Counted from the stretch's first letter, positions 20,538 through 29,829 are shown. The stretch: 64,000 bases of DNA from Saccharicrinis carchari (GCF_900182605.1 NZ_FXTB01000007.1:62001-126000), one strand, 5' to 3'. Numbers and translations are program-made. Notes: generated by a model from the letters alone, not told the origin.

Positions 20538-21656
20538 TTAATAATCTATTTTTTTCTTACGTTTTCGTTTCCGGGTTTTTAATTTTACGTTATACAGCAG
20601 AACGCCCCTTTTTTTCCCTCTTAGTTTAATATTACCCACCTCTTTCGTATTCAATTCTTTTTTATCGCTGAGGGCTTCAAACAGCACCCCCGATATAAGC
20701 AAATTTTGCCTAAACTCGCTACAGGCCGACTCAATACGCGCCGCTGTGTTAATAGTATCTCCATTGTACGAAATATCTCGTCGTATACTGCCCACTTGCA
20801 ATACCATAACCTTACCCATATGCAGACCGGCCTTAAACTGAGGCACTTCGCCATATTTTCGCCGGTAATAGCGTGCCCGTCGTTCTATTACTCTTAAAAA
20901 AGCATAAAAAGCCTTTATACAATTGTTGTCTTTCAGTCCTTTTTTTTGCTTCCAGGTAACAATGGCACCGTCGCCCATATATTGGTATATTTCGCCATAG
21001 TAATTGTACATCACTTGCATATCGTTAAAAACATCCTGCACCAGACGGCTAAATTTTTTATGCCCCAGCACCTCTGCTTTTGTTGTTGACGATTTCATAT
21101 CGATGAACATGAATATTTTATTCTCTTCGGTAGGTTTGTTCAATCGCCCAAAAAACCAATTAACAAAGTTGCCCACACCAATTTTTCTGTACATTTCCCT
21201 AAATGTGCTGTTGGCTATACAAGCCAGATAAAAATAGGCGGTAAAGCGGAAATGCTTTAACTCAAAATCAGGGACGTATTTTAAAAATGTTTGGTAATCG
21301 ATTAAAGTGTATAGGTCCAAGGATTTATTGGCGGCTAAAAACAGGATGGCAAAAGCCAGTGCAAAATACAAAAACGACCTTAAAAAAACCATGTTGCGTA
21401 TGGGCGATAAACGCATCAAACGTTCAGAGAAAAACACATCTAAAAAGGTAAAAAGCAGTGTTACCAACAATGCGGCAAGTAAGGTATTGGTATAAACCGA
21501 ATCCGTAGGTAATAAACCAAAGTAATTAATAAATAAGGTCTCGTCTCCTGTTAAAAACAAATAGAAAAACAGGCTTATATTCCAGAATATCAAGTGATAC
21601 CTGAAGGATTTAAGGGACTGGGCAAACCATATTTTTATTTTTTCTTTCAGAAACAT
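20538..21656 (-). CDS. Membrane-bound class III adenylate cyclase
   Basis: 372 residues. N-terminal membrane half with about four hydrophobic helices (about 21-36, 56-75, 90-108, 136-152), then the catalytic cyclase homology domain (about 180-345). Metal-binding aspartates D186 (MFIDMKSST) and D229 (YMGDGAIV), and the transition-state pair N303 and R307 (NTAARIE), are present. The base-selecting positions look like K275 and D300, the adenylate cyclase pairing. The C-terminus is a strongly basic tail (KTRKRKRKKK). It should make cAMP, which is unusual but not unknown in Bacteroidota. Just upstream of ywbE. Confidence 0.85.
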   Translation of the reverse strand: MFLKEKIKIWFAQSLKSFRYHLIFWNISLFFYLFLTGDETLFINYFGLLPTDSVYTNTLLAALLVTLLFTFLDVFFSERLMRLSPIRNMVFLRSFLYFALAFAILFLAANKSLDLYTLIDYQTFLKYVPDFELKHFRFTAYFYLACIANSTFREMYRKIGVGNFVNWFFGRLNKPTEENKIFMFIDMKSSTTKAEVLGHKKFSRLVQDVFNDMQVMYNYYGEIYQYMGDGAIVTWKQKKGLKDNNCIKAFYAFLRVIERRARYYRRKYGEVPQFKAGLHMGKVMVLQVGSIRRDISYNGDTINTAARIESACSEFRQNLLISGVLFEALSDKKELNTKEVGNIKLRGKKRGVLLYNVKLKTRKRKRKKKIDY

Positions 21657-21773
21657 ACTTATCTGTTGTATTCTACCCTTATTGTGGGTAAGGAGTAAGC
21701 ACTGACTTACTCATAAGCGTGTACCCATTACAGGTATAATTTGTTTCGTAAAAGAACGAAGAGTTTTAAACAA

Positions 21774-21806
21774 AAAAAGCCGCTCGATAAAAATCGAACG
21801 GCTTTT
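21774..21806 (-). terminator. Terminator of htpG
   Basis: On the minus strand AAAAGCCGTTCGAT, loop TTTT, ATCGAGCGGCTTTT with one mismatch, followed by a run of seven T. It starts 23 bases after the htpG stop codon. Confidence 0.9.
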
Positions 21807-21828
21807 GCAATATTTCTATTTGTTTGGC

Positions 21829-23883
21829 TTATATCAGATCGATGCTTCGCTTCACAAACTTTGTTAAGGCTTCACCTTTTAACATATTATTTGATAAAAG
21901 TGCAAGGTCAATCAGCTGCGACACCAATTTATTATCCATGCTAAAGGCGCTCAATATCTTGGTTTTTTTGTCATTCAGTTCACTTATCTTTTTATCCAGG
22001 TCACTCAGCTCATCTTTTTGAGCCTGAGGTATCTCTTCCTCTTTTTTCCCTTCCTTGGCTTTTTCAATCTCTGAACGTTTTTTGTTCAAACTCTCTATTT
22101 TGCTACGTAAAGAGTCTGTCTGCTCGCCCACTTTTTCTTTTTTCTCAGCTAAAATACGCTCAACCAAAGGATGGTTTTCGTTAACTACCAATTGATAACT
22201 ATCGGGCATTTCGCCATAAAAATTCATCCCTCCACCTTGCATGGCACTCATTTCCTTCATACGACGCATAAACTCTTGCTGGGTAATCATGGCCGGATTG
22301 GCACTGGCTCCCATTGCCTCAAAGGCCACAATAAAGTTCATTTTATCGCTGTTAGGCACCTTGGCCGAAAAAACCTGAGTTAAATCATCCTTATCCCCGG
22401 CAGTGAGTTTCGACTCTATTGTATCTTCTTTTGGTATAAGCTTTTCAACCACATCGGCATCAACCCTTACAAAGCGGGTTTTTTCGAGTTTTTGCTCCAA
22501 ATGATTGATAAAGTGGGTATCCAATTGCCCGTCCATCTCTAACACATCATAGCCCTTGTCTTTGGCTCCTTGAATAAAACTATGCTGCTCCGTAGCATTG
22601 GTGGTATACAGATACACCAATTGCTTGTCCTTATCCGTTTGGTTTTCCTTGATGATTTCCTTGTACTCATCCAGCGTAAAATACTTACCATCGGTATTTT
22701 TAAGCAAAGCAAATTTTTGTGCCTTGTCATAAAACTTCTCCTCGGTTAACTTGCCGTATTCAATAAAGAGCTTAAGAGAATCCCATTTTTCCTCAAAACC
22801 TTTTCTGTCTTCTTTAAAGATTTCGGCCAAACGATCGGCCACCTTTTTGGTGATATGGTTCGAGATCTTTTTTACGTTACCATCGGATTGCAGATAGGAA
22901 CGTGACACGTTAAGTGGTATGTCGGGTGAGTCCAGCACGCCATGCAACAAAGTAAGAAATTCCGGTACAATGTTTTCTACAGAATCGGTAATAAACACCT
23001 GATTGCTGTACAATTGTATCTTATTTTTTTGAACCTCCACATTATTTTTAATCTTAGGGAAATAAAGAACGCCCGTAAGATTAAAGGGATAATCTACATT
23101 CAGATGGATATTAAAGATGGGATCTTCACTCATGGGGTACAAATCCCTATAAAACTTCTTGTAATCCTCATCCTTTAAATCCGCCGGCTTACGCGTCCAT
23201 AGAGGATTGGTATCGTTAACCACATTATCCTCCTCCAACTCTACCTCTTTACCGTCTTTCCATTCTGTTTTTTTGCCAAACGTAACCTCAATAGGCAAAA
23301 AGCGACAGTATTTATTCAGCAGGCGAGTTATCTCTGCTTTTTCGAGGAACTGCTTGTTTTCGTCGTCGATGTACAACACAATGTCGGTACCTCTGTCCTC
23401 TTTTTTTATCTCATCTATGGTGTATTCAGGACTACCATCGCACGACCATTTTACTGCCTGTGCACCTTCCTTATGCGATAAAGTATGTATTTCTACTTTT
23501 TTTGCAACCATAAAAGACGAGTAGAATCCTAATCCAAAATGCCCGATAATGGCATGAGCATCTGTTTTATATTTATCCAGAAACTCCTCGGCACCTGAAA
23601 AAGCAATCTGATTGATGTATTTCTCAATTTCTTCGGCTGTCATTCCAACGCCCCGGTCTGATATGGTCAGTGTTTTTTCTTTTGGGTCGATGGCTATTTT
23701 CACTTTTAAGTCACCTATTTCGCCCTTAAACTCACCCACGCTCGATAGCGTCTTTAACTTTTGTGAGGCATCTACAGCGTTGGAAACAAGCTCCCTCAAG
23801 AAAATTTCATGATCCGAATAAAGGAATTTTTTAATGATGGGGAAAATATTTTCTGACGAAACCCCAATATTACCTTTTGACAT
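21829..23883 (-). CDS. htpG: HtpG, Hsp90-family chaperone
   Basis: 684 residues. N-terminal GHKL ATPase with E31, N35 and D38 in LRELVSNAVDAS, the DRGVGM loop at 76-81 and GHFGLGFYSSF near 118. Middle domain (about 240-470) with ITDSVENIVPEFLTLLHGVLDSPDIPLNVSR, shown here in part: the arginine loop that completes the ATPase. C-terminal dimerisation domain. It is longer than E. coli HtpG (624) because of a charged coiled segment near 590-650 (KKRSEIEKAKEGKKEEEI), a common feature in Bacteroidota. The upstream region has TGACA half-sites and a sigma-54-like element. Confidence 0.97.
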   Translation of the reverse strand: MSKGNIGVSSENIFPIIKKFLYSDHEIFLRELVSNAVDASQKLKTLSSVGEFKGEIGDLKVKIAIDPKEKTLTISDRGVGMTAEEIEKYINQIAFSGAEEFLDKYKTDAHAIIGHFGLGFYSSFMVAKKVEIHTLSHKEGAQAVKWSCDGSPEYTIDEIKKEDRGTDIVLYIDDENKQFLEKAEITRLLNKYCRFLPIEVTFGKKTEWKDGKEVELEEDNVVNDTNPLWTRKPADLKDEDYKKFYRDLYPMSEDPIFNIHLNVDYPFNLTGVLYFPKIKNNVEVQKNKIQLYSNQVFITDSVENIVPEFLTLLHGVLDSPDIPLNVSRSYLQSDGNVKKISNHITKKVADRLAEIFKEDRKGFEEKWDSLKLFIEYGKLTEEKFYDKAQKFALLKNTDGKYFTLDEYKEIIKENQTDKDKQLVYLYTTNATEQHSFIQGAKDKGYDVLEMDGQLDTHFINHLEQKLEKTRFVRVDADVVEKLIPKEDTIESKLTAGDKDDLTQVFSAKVPNSDKMNFIVAFEAMGASANPAMITQQEFMRRMKEMSAMQGGGMNFYGEMPDSYQLVVNENHPLVERILAEKKEKVGEQTDSLRSKIESLNKKRSEIEKAKEGKKEEEIPQAQKDELSDLDKKISELNDKKTKILSAFSMDNKLVSQLIDLALLSNNMLKGEALTKFVKRSIDLI

Positions 23884-23932
23884 AGTATTGTTCGTTTTTT
23901 ATTGATGAAACATATTTTAAAGCAGCCTGTAC

Positions 23933-23947
23933 GCAAACCCTGTGCCA
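23933..23947 (-). promoter_or_regulatory. Sigma-54-like promoter element ahead of htpG
   Basis: On the minus strand the sequence reads TGGCAC, AGGGT, TTGC: all ten core bases of the -24/-12 sigma-54 consensus with correct spacing, also preceded by C as in the consensus. Transcription would begin about 38 bases before the htpG start codon. Chance occurrence remains possible, and I cannot see whether the genome encodes RpoN. Confidence 0.35.
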
Positions 23948-23959
23948 GCCAAACAGCAA

Positions 23960-24024
23960 TGACAGATAGTCAGAAAATGTGACAAAAGCTTATTTAAAAA
24001 GACAAAATATGGTATAGTTTGTCA
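23960..24024. promoter_or_regulatory. TGACA/TGTCA half-sites upstream of htpG
   Basis: TGACA at 23960-23964 and 23980-23984, GTCAG at 23969-23973 and TGTCA at 24020-24024. Their contexts (AATGACAGA, TGACAAAAG, TTTGTCAG) closely resemble those ahead of trxB. They lie 75-140 bases upstream of the start codon. Confidence 0.4.
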
Positions 24025-24208
24025 GAATGAAGGCGGATATAACAATGGGATGATGGGAAGATGTGGCGGTATGTCATTTTGTAACTTTTAAACTTGCGTA
24101 ACTCGTCACTTTAAACCTGTAAGCTCCATGTTTATAAATTGCTTGTCGTTATATATTCATTAACACACTGACCGATTGGGCTTTTACCAGGTAATTACGA
24201 GGATACTC
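24025..24208. other. Remaining intergenic sequence between htpG and abgT
   Basis: No gene. It includes a run of loose AACTTGTAAC-type words at about 24078-24125 (TAACTTTTAAACTTGCGTAA and TTTAAACCTGTAAGCTCC), related in style to 15195-15300. Confidence 0.4.
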
Positions 24209-24238
24209 TTGCGGTATTTTAATTATTTCTTATATTCG
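24209..24238 (+). promoter_or_regulatory. Promoter of abgT
   Basis: TTG (24209-24211), a 19-base spacer, TATATTCG (24231-24238). One mismatch to the Bacteroidota -7 element, correct spacing, and 32 bases before the start codon. Confidence 0.5.
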
Positions 24239-24270
24239 CCATCTGAAAAAAACAGTTTAAATATACAATT

Positions 24271-25806
24271 ATGGTAGATGTGAAGAAGAAGCAAGGTTTT
24301 TTTACAAAAATGCTCAACTGGACCGAAAAAGCCGGGAATGCATTGCCTCATCCGGCCACCCTATTCGCCCTTTTTGCATTGGCGGCCTTGATTTTTTCTG
24401 CTGTAGGCAGCCTATTGGGCTGGGAAGTTATTCATCCGGGCACCAAGGAGTTGGTTAAACCGGTAAACTTGCTTTCGCACGACGGGATACATCGTATCAT
24501 TTTAGAGATGGTGGAGAACTTTACAAGCTTTGCACCTTTGGGTATAGTGCTTGTGGCCATGTTAGGTATTGGCATAGCTGAACAAAGCGGACTGATAGGC
24601 GCTATTATCCGCCTTTTGGTTCTCAATACCAAACAACACTTACTTACCTTTATTGTTGTTTTCACCGGAATATTGTCGAATCTGGCCTCCGATGTAGGTT
24701 ACGTTCTGTTAATACCTTTGGCCGGGGTAATTTTTATAGCGGTGGGCCGACATCCCATTGCGGGAATGGCAGCCGCTTTTGCCGGAGTATCGGGTGGTTT
24801 TAGCGCCAACCTGGTTTTGGGTACGGTAGACCCCCTGCTTGCCGGCCTATCGCAGGAGGCAGCTCACATTTTGGATCCCAGCTATCAAGTAAACGCCACG
24901 GCAAATTACTACTTTATGGTTGCCTCTACATTTGTTATTGCTTTTGCCGGCACTTTTGTTACCGAAAAACTGGTAGAACCCCGTTTAGGTACTTACATAA
25001 AAAACGAGCGGGATAAGGCAGAAAATTTCGATGGACTGTCACCTATTGAAAAACGTGGTCTCATTTACTCGTCCTTGGTGTTTTTATTGGTATTTATTGT
25101 TATACTTATAGGCATTATTCCGGAGGACGGTTTTTTTAGAGGTGTTAACGGAAGCATTCTAAACTCCCCCTTGATAAAAGGCGTTGTAGCCATGTTATTC
25201 GTAGTAGCCGGTCTTATGGGACTTGTTTATGGATTTACCACAAAAGTATTTAAAAACGATGCCGATGTAATGGACGGTATGGCCAAATCGATGAAAACGC
25301 TGGCCTCCTATTTGGTTTTGGTATTTTTTGCAGCGCAGTTTGTAGCCTATTTTAAATGGAGCAACCTGGGTATTATACTCGCCGTTAAGGGAGCCGGAGT
25401 ACTTATGGCGGCCGAAATTGGCTTGATACCCCTGATGATACTTTTTATATTGTTATCGGCTGCTATTAACATGTTAATGGGTAGTGCTTCGGCCAAGTGG
25501 GCCATTCTGGCTCCTATATTTATTCCCATGTTTATGATCATGGGCTACTCCCCGGAGTTATCGCAAATAGTTTACCGCATAGGCGACAGCGTTACCAATG
25601 TAATTTCGCCAATGATGAGTTTTTATGCGCTCATTATTGCCTTTTTTCAAAAGTACGATCCCAAAGCCGGCATAGGCACTATTATAGCCACCATGCTTCC
25701 TTATACCTTAATATTTTTAGTGGCATGGATATTATTACTGGTGGTTTGGCTTTTGGTAGGTATACCTCTGGGGCCGGGTGCCAAGGTATTTTATACGCTT
25801 CCGTAA
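24271..25806 (+). CDS. AbgT-family transporter
   Basis: 511 residues with about 11-12 membrane segments. The family's opening (LNWTEKAGNALPHPATLFALF) and its later motifs (GVSGGFSANLVLGTVDPLLAG, then MLMGSASAKWAILAPIFIPMFM and GDSVTNVISPMMSF) are clear. AbgT of E. coli takes up p-aminobenzoyl-glutamate, a folate breakdown product; related proteins export antimetabolites such as sulfonamides using the proton gradient. Which role applies cannot be told. No abgA/B hydrolase gene is nearby, which mildly favours the export role or salvage with remote enzymes. Confidence 0.92.
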   Translation: MVDVKKKQGFFTKMLNWTEKAGNALPHPATLFALFALAALIFSAVGSLLGWEVIHPGTKELVKPVNLLSHDGIHRIILEMVENFTSFAPLGIVLVAMLGIGIAEQSGLIGAIIRLLVLNTKQHLLTFIVVFTGILSNLASDVGYVLLIPLAGVIFIAVGRHPIAGMAAAFAGVSGGFSANLVLGTVDPLLAGLSQEAAHILDPSYQVNATANYYFMVASTFVIAFAGTFVTEKLVEPRLGTYIKNERDKAENFDGLSPIEKRGLIYSSLVFLLVFIVILIGIIPEDGFFRGVNGSILNSPLIKGVVAMLFVVAGLMGLVYGFTTKVFKNDADVMDGMAKSMKTLASYLVLVFFAAQFVAYFKWSNLGIILAVKGAGVLMAAEIGLIPLMILFILLSAAINMLMGSASAKWAILAPIFIPMFMIMGYSPELSQIVYRIGDSVTNVISPMMSFYALIIAFFQKYDPKAGIGTIIATMLPYTLIFLVAWILLLVVWLLVGIPLGPGAKVFYTLP

Positions 25807-25822
25807 AGCTTGTATCATAATC

Positions 25823-26281
25823 TTATACGAATATTTTATCCAGCACTTTGCTTCTATGGTCGAATATCTGATTAAGCTTTTTTCGTATAAAAAGCGTATT
25901 GGCTAATTTTCCGAATAGGCCGATAGGCGGTTTATAGCTCACAATATCTTTCATTAAAACGCCATCTTCACCTGGCTCAATAATATGTTGATGATGCCAT
26001 AATGCGTAAGGTCCCACTCTTTGTTCATCTACAAAATACTTTTTATTTTTTAGGTGAGTTATTTCTGTTACCCAGTGGGTGGCTATGCCCAACATTGGCT
26101 TCACCGTGTAGCTTATTATCATGCCCTCATAAATCTTATCAGGCAGGTCGGAACTGCGTATATCGAAACCCATATGTTCAGGCGTTATTTTTTTTAAATT
26201 CTGAGGTGAGCTGATAAAATCCCAAACCTCGTCGACAGATGCCTTTATTACTTGTTCCCGCTTAAATTGATAAAATCCCAT
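25823..26281 (-). CDS. SRPBCC-family ligand-binding protein
   Basis: 152 residues with the START-like helix-grip pattern: opening strand and helix FKREQVIKASVDEVWDFISSPQNLKKITP, a middle EVTxx-type strand (THWVTEITHLKNKKYFVDEQ), and a C-terminal helix (KLNQIFDHRSKVLDKIF). This is the polyketide-cyclase/CoxG-like group, which binds hydrophobic ligands. Function unknown. It converges with abgT with only 17 bases between the stops. Confidence 0.8.
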   Translation of the reverse strand: MGFYQFKREQVIKASVDEVWDFISSPQNLKKITPEHMGFDIRSSDLPDKIYEGMIISYTVKPMLGIATHWVTEITHLKNKKYFVDEQRVGPYALWHHQHIIEPGEDGVLMKDIVSYKPPIGLFGKLANTLFIRKKLNQIFDHRSKVLDKIFV

Positions 26282-26367
26282 GACGTTAATTTAACTATTT
26301 ACTACTGTTCAATTATATCTTAAAAAAGCTAAACAGTTGAGCTGTTGTTTTTGTTTGAGGCCACAAA

Positions 26368-26405
26368 AAAAACCGTTGACATGTATAAACACACCAACGG
26401 TTTTT
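26368..26405 (-). terminator. Terminator of the ferredoxin-cupin pair
   Basis: On the minus strand AAAAACCGTTG, 16-base loop, CAACGGTTTTT followed by more T. Perfect 11-base stem located 30 bases after the cupin stop. Confidence 0.85.
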
Positions 26406-26434
26406 ATTTCATCCAATAAAATAAGCTTTATTAC

Positions 26435-26773
26435 TTATAAAACGCGTGTCGACTTTTCCGGGCGGGGTGCTTTGGTCACCAGAATCCTGGCCTGCATACT
26501 ACCCTGGTTGCTGAGGTAATGCACAATGTTAGCCGGACTTTCGATAAGAGCATCCTTTTCAAAAGTTGCCGATTCATCGCCAATATGCACAGTGGGGCTC
26601 CCCTCTAAAACATAAAACACTACATCCACCGGTGTTTTATGAGGCTTTAAGGCCTCGCCGGGTTTTAATGTTATATGCATCATTTGGGCTGATGCCGCAC
26701 TGTACAATTGTTTCACCTCTACTTTGTGCGGATTTTCCTTAGTTGGTTCCGTACTAAAATGTCGCGAAATCAT
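26435..26773 (-). CDS. Small cupin-domain protein
   Basis: 112 residues forming a single cupin barrel: MMHITLKPGEALKPHKTPVDVVFYVLEGSPTVHIGD corresponds in part to cupin motif 1 (one His, H44, where a second is usual) and ESPANIVHYLSNQG to motif 2 (H84). The incomplete metal set (the typical HxH is PHK) leaves metal binding uncertain. It follows the ferredoxin gene after 8 bases and is probably in one transcript with it. Substrate unknown. Confidence 0.8.
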   Translation of the reverse strand: MISRHFSTEPTKENPHKVEVKQLYSAASAQMMHITLKPGEALKPHKTPVDVVFYVLEGSPTVHIGDESATFEKDALIESPANIVHYLSNQGSMQARILVTKAPRPEKSTRVL

Positions 26774-26781
26774 ACGAGTTT

Positions 26782-26970
26782 TTATTCATACTTAATAACC
26801 TCCACCGGACAGCTTTCGGCAGCATCTATTATGCACTCTTCGTTTGCCTCAAAATCGGCTCCCGCAATAACTTCTGCCTCATCGGGCATTTCAAATACAT
26901 CGGGACAAATACTTTCACATACTCCGCAGGAAGTACATCCCTCTTCTATCCAAACTTTTTTAATTGCCAT
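26782..26970 (-). CDS. Single-cluster [4Fe-4S] ferredoxin
   Basis: 62 residues. CTSCGVC at 12-18 and the distal C54 in SCPVEVI provide four ligands for one [4Fe-4S] cluster. C22 and C46 are positioned as the disulfide pair seen in one-cluster ferredoxins, since a complete second CxxCxxC set is missing. Highly acidic, as expected for an electron carrier. It sits between glutamate dehydrogenase and the cupin gene on the same strand; the redox partner is not evident. Confidence 0.9.
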   Translation of the reverse strand: MAIKKVWIEEGCTSCGVCESICPDVFEMPDEAEVIAGADFEANEECIIDAAESCPVEVIKYE

Positions 26971-27051
26971 AGTGATTCAATTTTAAAAGATTTAAAAATA
27001 AAAAGCTATTGTATGGTTTACTCGATACCACAGAAATAGTAGGAGCTTCGA

Positions 27052-28419
27052 TTATACCACACCTTGAGTTATCATTGCATTGGCCACCTTTATAAAACCG
27101 CATATATTAGCTCCTTTTACATAATTGATGGACCCATCGGGTTCGCGACCATGTTTTACACAGGAGCTATGTATATTTTGCATAATAGTTTTAAGTTTAT
27201 CATCCACCTTTTCGCGTGTCCAGGATATCCGCATTGAGTTTTGCGTCATCTCCAGCCCGGATGTGGCAACACCACCGGCATTTGCCGCTTTACCCGGTGC
27301 AAATAAAACTTTGTGCTCATGGAATAAATTAACTGCTTCGGGGGTACATGGCATATTGGCTCCTTCGGCTACACATTTACATCCGTTATCTATAAGTAAT
27401 TTAGCGCTATCTCCGTTCAGTTCGTTTTGGGTGGCGCAAGGTAATGCGATATCACATTTTACGCCCCATGGTTTTTCCTGCGGATGATAAGTGGCATTCG
27501 GATACTCATCAACATACTGGGATATCCTTCCACGGTAGCCATTCTTAATCAATTTAATATGCTCCAGTTTTGCCGTATCAATTCCTTCGCTATCGTAAAT
27601 ATAACCGCTGGAATCGGACAAGGTTACCACCTTTCCGCCTAACTCAATCACCTTTTCGGTGGCAAATTGAGCCACATTGCCAGAACCACTTATTGCAACT
27701 GTTTTTCCTTTTATCGAATCGTCTTGTGTATTCAACATTTCCTGGGTAAAATATACTGCACCATAACCGGTAGCTTCCGGACGTAGCAGACTCCCCCCAA
27801 ACTCGGCTCCTTTACCTGTAAAAACACCAACAAACCTGTTTGTTAAACGCTTATACTGACCAAACATATAGCCAATTTCCCGACCTCCGACACCTATGTC
27901 GCCGGCGGGTACATCGGTAAACGAACCTACATGTCGCTGCAATTCGGTAACAAACGACTGGCAAAACTTCATCACCTCAAAATCTGTTTTACCTTTTGGA
28001 TTGAAATCAGAACCACCCTTTGCCCCTCCCATGGGTAGCGAGGTAAGTCCATTCTTTAATACTTGTTCAAAAGCCAAAAATTTAAATACACTTTGGGTAA
28101 CACTGGGATGAAAGCGCAAGCCTCCTTTGTAGGGGCCTATGGAGCTATTCATCTGTACTCTGTATCCTTTATTAATTTGTATTTCGCCCTGGTCGTCTAA
28201 CCAAGGTATTCTAAAACTGACCACCCTTTCCGGTTCGGTCATGCGCTCCAAAATTTTATGTTTTATATAAATAGGATTTTCCAATATATATGGAGCTACA
28301 CTTTCTACCACCTCTTGCACTGCTTGATGGAATTCAGGTTCGTGCGGATTTTTTCTGATCACTTCCGACATAAAGTTGTCGATGTACTTTTGTACTTTTT
28401 CTGATTGCATATAGGCCAA
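27052..28419 (-). CDS. gdhA: NADP-type glutamate dehydrogenase
   Basis: 455 residues, the length of hexameric bacterial enzymes. It interconverts 2-oxoglutarate plus ammonia and glutamate. PMGGAKGGSDF at 129-139 holds the catalytic lysine K134; GPYKGGLRFHPSV at 95-107 holds the substrate lysine; SGSGNVAQFA is the dinucleotide-binding turn. The long-form sequence and similarity to E. coli-type GdhA point to NADP(H) and ammonia assimilation. Start uncertain by three codons (a second Met at residue 4). Confidence 0.95.
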   Translation of the reverse strand: MAYMQSEKVQKYIDNFMSEVIRKNPHEPEFHQAVQEVVESVAPYILENPIYIKHKILERMTEPERVVSFRIPWLDDQGEIQINKGYRVQMNSSIGPYKGGLRFHPSVTQSVFKFLAFEQVLKNGLTSLPMGGAKGGSDFNPKGKTDFEVMKFCQSFVTELQRHVGSFTDVPAGDIGVGGREIGYMFGQYKRLTNRFVGVFTGKGAEFGGSLLRPEATGYGAVYFTQEMLNTQDDSIKGKTVAISGSGNVAQFATEKVIELGGKVVTLSDSSGYIYDSEGIDTAKLEHIKLIKNGYRGRISQYVDEYPNATYHPQEKPWGVKCDIALPCATQNELNGDSAKLLIDNGCKCVAEGANMPCTPEAVNLFHEHKVLFAPGKAANAGGVATSGLEMTQNSMRISWTREKVDDKLKTIMQNIHSSCVKHGREPDGSINYVKGANICGFIKVANAMITQGVV

Positions 28420-28733
28420 TGTTATTAATAAATAAATTAAAGTTGCGTAAAGATAAAATCTTTGACCTACAAACTATACTACGTTCGCAAAAAAAACATT
28501 CACAACCTGCAAAAAATCATTTTTTTATCCGATTCTTAAACATTCGTTAACATTTTTATCCGTACAAATTTTAGAGTGAACGTAAAAAAGAGATAGCTCA
28601 CCTGTTTTGACTCTGCTAACAGGATGAGATATTCAGCACAGCCCAATTTTCCGATATCCCTATTTCTTAATAAGAATCGAAGCTAGCATCGGGTTGTAAG
28701 CCGGCCAATTTAGCTGTTCCTTATTTCCCGGTT
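28420..28733. other. Intergenic region upstream of gdhA
   Basis: About 310 bases, no gene visible. It should contain the gdhA promoter. On the minus strand, TATAGTTTG at about 28478 upstream of the start is the closest approach to a -7 element. Confidence 0.4.
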
Positions 28734-29186
28734 TTACCGAACCATAGGCCTATGACATATTTTAAAAGAAACAAGCAATAACAAGCTCACCTTTGTTAAT
28801 TCAAATAATCCAAACCATACATGCAGCAAGGAGCTGGGCATTTCAGTTCCATCTATGATGAGCTGGGCATTATGGCTGAGTTGGGGTAAAAGCCAAAAAG
28901 ATTGCAAAGCTATTATGGCGGATATTATCCATAACCAAGCATTTTTCATTTGCAATATGGCTCTAAACTCTAATTTCTGTGACAAACGTAAAATCCAAAC
29001 GCTTATCAGCAGAATTATTTCTACCCTATTTAAGGCAGTAAATATTAGCTTGCCAATGCTTAATCCAATTTCACGTGTTACCCCATCAGCCCTGAACTTT
29101 AACCAAGCTTCCATAAAGCTGATGGAACTGACAAAACCTGCCCAAAAGAGCATTATTATAATCATAACACGCTCGGATGCTCTCAT
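28734..29186 (-). CDS. Four-helix membrane protein in the nitrosative-stress cluster
   Basis: 150 residues with four hydrophobic helices (about 6-24, 43-65, 81-100 and 119-140). Helix 1 ends in SFMEAWLKFRA and helix 4 contains FGLFELTKVSLLLLVSF, so polar and acidic residues are buried in the membrane, reminiscent of small TMEM205/DUF4149-like proteins. I do not recognise it firmly. It begins 18 bases after the hemerythrin gene, so it is likely part of the same transcript and of the NO or oxygen response. Confidence 0.7.
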   Translation of the reverse strand: MRASERVMIIIMLFWAGFVSSISFMEAWLKFRADGVTREIGLSIGKLIFTALNRVEIILLISVWILRLSQKLEFRAILQMKNAWLWIISAIIALQSFWLLPQLSHNAQLIIDGTEMPSSLLHVWFGLFELTKVSLLLLVSFKICHRPMVR

Positions 29187-29204
29187 TTTATAGATAATAA
29201 TGGT

Positions 29205-29714
29205 TTATACAAACTTTAGACTCTCTACGTTTCTCAAGTTATTAAAAGCATTGTCCGCTTTCTCGTATAACCTATTCACCTGTTCTTTCTGCTCCTCGCT
29301 CAAAGCCTGCTCGGCCATTGGATAAAGCACATTATCCTCCTTATAAATATGCTGCTGCAACAGGTATCCATATGCCCGGGTGTTTTCGATAAGGCTGGTG
29401 TTATTTTTATTTGCAAGGCCCGCCTCCATACCTTGCAGGTACTCTCTTCCTTCCTGATGCTCGTGTAACATTACAGGTATCGGATTACAATGCAAACCAT
29501 CCACATTCTCTAACATGGCTTTAAAGAGTATGTCCTCCTCTTTGGCATGATGAAATTTGTCGGCATAATTTTTAATAAAGTCGATGGTTTTTTCAAAAAA
29601 TACGGTATCCACTTCCTTGCCGTTTTCAATTAGTTCGCACTCGTTCAAGGCTGCCGAAATGACTTTTAGAATATATTGGTGTTCGTCGGATAAAATTTGA
29701 GTAATGTTATTCAT
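29205..29714 (-). CDS. Hemerythrin-domain protein
   Basis: 169 residues, a four-helix bundle. Di-iron ligand motifs in order: H12 in DEHQYIL, HHAKEED near 55-61, LHEHQEGREYL near 83-93 and QHIYKEDNVLYP near 120-131. This is the common HHE pattern. Close homologues bind O2 or NO or act in iron handling. Position next to RIC and the NO reductase suggests nitrosative or oxygen stress. Confidence 0.88.
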   Translation of the reverse strand: MNNITQILSDEHQYILKVISAALNECELIENGKEVDTVFFEKTIDFIKNYADKFHHAKEEDILFKAMLENVDGLHCNPIPVMLHEHQEGREYLQGMEAGLANKNNTSLIENTRAYGYLLQQHIYKEDNVLYPMAEQALSEEQKEQVNRLYEKADNAFNNLRNVESLKFV

Positions 29715-29829
29715 TGAAGTAAAATATAGTTTATTTTTTTACACTGTTCATTGATGGATTAAACCCTTAGGTCTGAAGCGAAATGATTATTTAGCCCGGT
29801 ATGAGCATAAGGGCTAATAATGGAATCAC

